From Arctopsyche grandis (taxonomy: Eukaryota; Arthropoda; Insecta; Trichoptera; Hydropsychidae), in the NCBI RefSeq assembly GCF_051622035.1, contig NC_135361.1:8065001-8129000 (forward strand): a stretch of DNA of 64,000 bases, read 5' to 3'. Position numbers and translations under genes: made by a program. The notes below the pieces were generated by a model that worked only from the letters and a program-made list of their open reading frames with translations, was not told where the DNA came from and searched no databases. Shown here piece after piece: positions 60,867 to 64,000 of this stretch. Numbering within the stretch: position 1 is the first letter of the stretch; each line of letters starts with the position of its first letter.

Positions 60867-61176
60867 GTGACGAGCCAGTATGTTAAATTACAGAAAACAC
60901 AAATATCGGAAGGCAAAGATCGAAAATCGAAAGATCTTAAGTCGAAAGATAAAAAAAAGGGTGCATGGTAAACGGTACATACTCACTTAATTTGCGCGAG
61001 CAGGATACAACAGGAACAAGAGGAACAGGCTTTTCCTCCCGTATTAATGTGCGCGCGCAGAGTATGTGCGTGAGTATATAACGTTTACCATGCACTCTTT
61101 TTTTTTTGATCTTTCGACTTAAGATCTTTGCCTTCCGATATTTGTGTTTTCTGTAATTTAACATTCTGGCTCGTCA
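60867..61176. repeat. 310-bp palindrome downstream of IP6K
   Basis: Arms 60867-60987 and 61069-61176 pair through GTGACGAGCCAGTATGTTAA / TTAACATTCTGGCTCGTCAC and ATATCGGAAGGCAAAGATC / GATCTTTGCCTTCCGATAT. The 80-bp spacer is unpaired. No coding. Confidence 0.8.
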
Positions 61177-61365
61177 CGTAGACCCAAGTCGTCAGTATAA
61201 ATAATAAAAAAAAGGTCAGTAGTTTTATTAAATGGTCAGTATTTAAACAAATAGTCAGTATTAATGTTAAATAGTAAGTTTTATTTTGACGAATGGCCAG
61301 TATTAATTTTTGGTTGATACAATCTTGAAAGAAAATTCCATTCAACAGGCGGTAAACGGATTACG

Positions 61366-61569
61366 GTCTGTTCATACCTATCCAGCACGACCCGAATCCT
61401 GCAAGTACGGACAGTATTCTTTAGTACATTCTATATGAACGCGCATGAATGCGTAAATGCGCATGCGCGAATGGAGTATGAATACGTCCATATAATGTAC
61501 CAAAGAATACTATCCGCACTTGCAGGACACCTGCAGGATACGGGTTGTGCTGGATAGGTATGAACAGAC
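61366..61569. repeat. 204-bp palindrome, third in the cluster
   Basis: GTCTGTTCATACCTATCCAG (left end) pairs with CTGGATAGGTATGAACAGAC (right end). Inner parts pair as TACGGACAGTATTCTTTAGT and CAAAGAATACTATCCGCA, with a 12-base CACCTGCAGGAT-type duplication on the right arm. Confidence 0.75.
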
Positions 61570-61585
61570 GTTTATTCTGCAAAAA

Positions 61586-61735
61586 GCGATCTCGCGCAAG
61601 TCACTAAAATCTCGATCACGGAACATCTGGCACTTGAGTTCTCGTTGGTACAATATTTCGCGTGATTGATGGAGTTTTTGGGTGCCAGATATTCACTGAA
61701 TACACTAGAATAATCACCGATCGCCAACAGGCATT
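61586..61735. repeat. Palindromic repeat of the CATCTGGCAC family upstream of the TAF1C-like gene
   Basis: AAGTCACTAAAATCTCGATC and GGAACATCTGGCACTTGAG, with an inverted GGTGCCAGATATTC half, match 10255-10500 and the foldback arms. Confidence 0.6.
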
Positions 61736-61925
61736 GCTGTTTGTTTTGGCAAATGTACGTCAGATTTTTATGCTGTGCATTTGTTATTTATACTGACATT
61801 TAATAATATAATACTGACCATTTTTTTAATAAGATTCTGGCCATAAACTGATATATATTTAACGAAATTATTTAAAATACTGGCCGTTTAATTTATTGCC
61901 ATTTTATATTCTTAGATGGATGGCT

Positions 61926-62018
61926 TTCAGTCTCTTTAGATATAATTTCAATCCAACTGTCAAATGTCAAACGCACGCGTGTTTATATTCTTCTCTTCGT
62001 GCCATACCCTTAATAATC
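61926..62018 (+). promoter_or_regulatory. Possible core promoter and short 5' UTR of the TAF1C-like gene
   Basis: A TCAGTC motif at 61927-61932 matches the arthropod initiator consensus and lies about 90 bp before the predicted ATG at 62019. A pyrimidine-rich stretch (61986-62000) lies between them. No clear TATA box is seen. This is inference from motif and spacing only. Confidence 0.3.
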
Positions 62019-64000
62019 ATGGTAAATATACCCTGCAATTCCTTAAAATCATATTGAAACCATTATTTCGTTTAATGATGAAAACCTGAATGTTTTAGGA
62101 AGCACGTTATACAAAGGAATGCGCCGCAGAAATGAACGAAAAATTGCAATACGGATTGTGGTCTAATGTTACTAGCAAACTACCTCATCATGTCTTTTTA
62201 TCTCATAATTTAGTACAAGATGTCACTGCCGACTCCATTGATAAAATATACAAGCCTTTCAATCTTAAAATCAGCCCAACTAAACCAATCTCCAGCGTTT
62301 GTAGTGACGTTAGGAATGATCCTTGTATGCAACTTGTTACTGACAAAATTGATTGGTTACATTCAGTGACCAACATGAGAACCGAGTATGGCAAGCTCCC
62401 AGGTAAATATTTAGCGATATATATATAATTTAAAAAAATAATATAATATATGGATGGCTTGGTGCACAGATATTTATGTCCATTTTTGAATTCGTATCGA
62501 ATTTTACCACATAGATTACCGTAAAAGGAAAAACCTGAATTATTCCAGCATCTACAAACTTAAAATTCAATCCAAATTCAAAAATAGACATATCAAGCTA
62601 TCCATACATATATACATTCTTGCATTGAAATATTTTTTATACAATTTCAATAGGTCGTAAAAAGCTGGCTACAATTCAAAAGGCAAAAACCAAAACTCTC
62701 CTTCCAATGTATCTATTGGATTTCGCAAAGTTATTAAGAGAAGACCCAGATCCATACTTCGATAGTAATTATAACTGGTACTTGACTGGGAATGGAAATT
62801 TGTGTTCCGTTATTATCAAAAGCATACCTTACATTATTCAATCTGTTGATGAAACCTTGTGTATGTGTATCTCTTTAACGTTATTTTTTATTGTTATTCA
62901 TGCTGTGTATTTATGTACATGTTTTTATCATTTCAGATGTGAAAAAATATCACTGCAATTACGATCACATTGTTGAATGTAAATACTCGTGCATCAACAA
63001 ATGTTTAATATATGAAACTATTTGTTTTTCGCTATCTGATAGTAAGGCAAAAATTGGATTAAGACAAAAATATAGAATATACTTGTTAGACTTAAAAAGA
63101 AGAGGTGATCAAATGAGATTAAAACTCCGAAATACTGTCAAATCTGATATTCCGTTGACTAGCTTTGCCATTGATAAATTGTCAAACAGTGTCTACTTTT
63201 GCTGTGCAGACGGATCTATCCACAAGTACAATATAGAATTGGACAGTTATGAAAAACTGTCGACGAGAAACAGTCAAGAAAAACTAGTCAATCTCTCATC
63301 CGTCATTGAAGTATATAATGAAAATAATTTACTTTGTACGACCGGTGAATCGATTAGTATATTAGATAAGAGAACCTGTGATCTAGTCGAAGAATTAAGT
63401 TCCTACCCTAAGATGAACTGTGAAAAATTTTCAATATCTAAATTTAGTAGTATTAATGAAAACAGTATTTATGTCGGAACAACACATCATCTTCTCAAAT
63501 ACGATTTGAGATATGTAAACGATAAAAATGATCTACGCAATCAATGGACACATGGATTGGCCGATCCTCCAATTTATTTAACCAACACGGTGCTTAACAA
63601 CGAAGAGTTGATTTATTTAAGTTGTCAATCATTTTCGAAATTCAGTCTGATTGTAAACGAGTGCGATCCTGTCAATGACGAAGGATTGAAAAATCAACGC
63701 CTCACATTTCCTTACACTCCGCCATCAGTGGTTGACAGTTTAAAAAGCTTTCAACTCAAAGGGCATTTCTTAGATCCTACATTAGACATGAGATTGAGAC
63801 TGAACATGTCTAGATCTGGTTCTATGTTCTTGCATCATGATGAAGAATTGCATTGCTTACAATTGAATTGCCTTGGAGATCTATTCTCCCACAGAATTTG
63901 TGACGAAGATGTTGAATTCAGAGAGGAAGACGTCTACAATTGCTTTCAATTGTGGTCGAATCAATTGAGTGGACAGAATAAAAATTTTCGAGCTTCATCC
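62019..64000 (+). CDS. TAF1C-like RNA polymerase I (SL1/TIF-IB) subunit, 5' part, cut by window end
   Basis: Exons I join are 62019-62021 (the ATG alone, followed by GTAAAT), 62099-62402, 62654-62860 and 62937 to the window edge. Phases match and the frame stays open through 526 codons. The product reads as a beta-propeller-like protein with repeated hydrophobic strands ending in Asp, for example YVGTTHHLLKYDLR, then QWTHGLADPP and a later CLGDLFSHRI. A block of the type 'W-x-HGL-x-x-PP' followed by 'GDLF' is what I expect in TAF1C/Rrn6-type subunits of the RNA polymerase I selectivity factor, which acts at the rDNA promoter in the nucleolus. The identification is from memory of family patterns, not from a search. 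An alternative start is the ATG at 62132, since an in-frame TAG (62096-62098) precedes exon 2. The 3' end lies outside the window. Confidence 0.6.

Larger units (their letters stand above)
61184..61905. repeat. Inverted arrays of a ~20-bp GTCAGTATTAA motif bracketing two palindromes
   Basis: On the left (61190-61320) about six degenerate units start GTCAGTATAAAT, GTCAGTATTTAAAC, GTCAGTATTAATG, GCCAGTATTAAT. On the right (61785-61905) the same motif is in reverse (ATACTGACATTTAATAAT, ATACTGACCATTTTT, ATACTGGCCGTTTAA). Inverted arrays of short repeats at both ends are typical of foldback elements; the interior holds the palindromes at 61366-61569 and 61586-61735. It ends about 115 bp before the TAF1C-like ATG. 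Confidence 0.55.

Overview
The window looks like nuclear DNA of an insect. It is AT-rich, its genes are split by GT-AG introns, most of its length is non-coding, and transposable elements are dense. The best protein matches are insect-type. The order cannot be settled from this sequence.

Only two protein-coding genes are well supported, and both lie on the + strand in the last 16 kb. The first is a complete seven-exon inositol hexakisphosphate kinase gene (IP6K, coding span 48097-56223, 628 codons). About 5.8 kb downstream, in the same orientation, is the 5' part of a gene that resembles the RNA polymerase I factor subunit TAF1C (62019 to the window edge). Its predicted first coding exon holds only the ATG. 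Nothing suggests that the two genes work together beyond being neighbours.

The first 47 kb hold no gene that I can name. They are a graveyard of short mobile elements: at least nine copies of a tRNA-headed SINE group that shares a central domain but has two different 3' tails; a second tRNA-like SINE; 5'-truncated RTE-type LINE ends; two complete solo LTRs with 4-bp target duplications plus relatives; several hAT-type MITEs with exact 8-bp target duplications; TTAA-flanked piggyBac-like MITEs; TA-flanked Tc1/mariner-like MITEs; and many long palindromes. A 2.7-kb foldback structure at 44243-46957 has arms of about 940 bp around an 830-bp GC-rich core. Three weak candidates for host coding sequence are a decayed trypsin-like segment near 43.0-43.4 kb and two minus-strand frames near 33.3 and 39.4 kb. 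CpG-rich patches at 1-310, 8.7-9.1 kb and 20.9-21.4 kb could be distal promoters or 5' exons, but I see no proof of this.

Elements are nested in several places: an LTR inside a SINE, a hAT MITE inside a piggyBac-like MITE, and a TA MITE inside a hAT MITE within IP6K intron 1. These give a relative order of insertion. I found no operon, CRISPR array, defence island or other new multi-gene system. The most unusual structures are the 2.7-kb foldback, the cluster of foldbacks just upstream of the TAF1C-like gene, the SINE group with interchangeable tails, and a possible in-frame-stop exon in IP6K.
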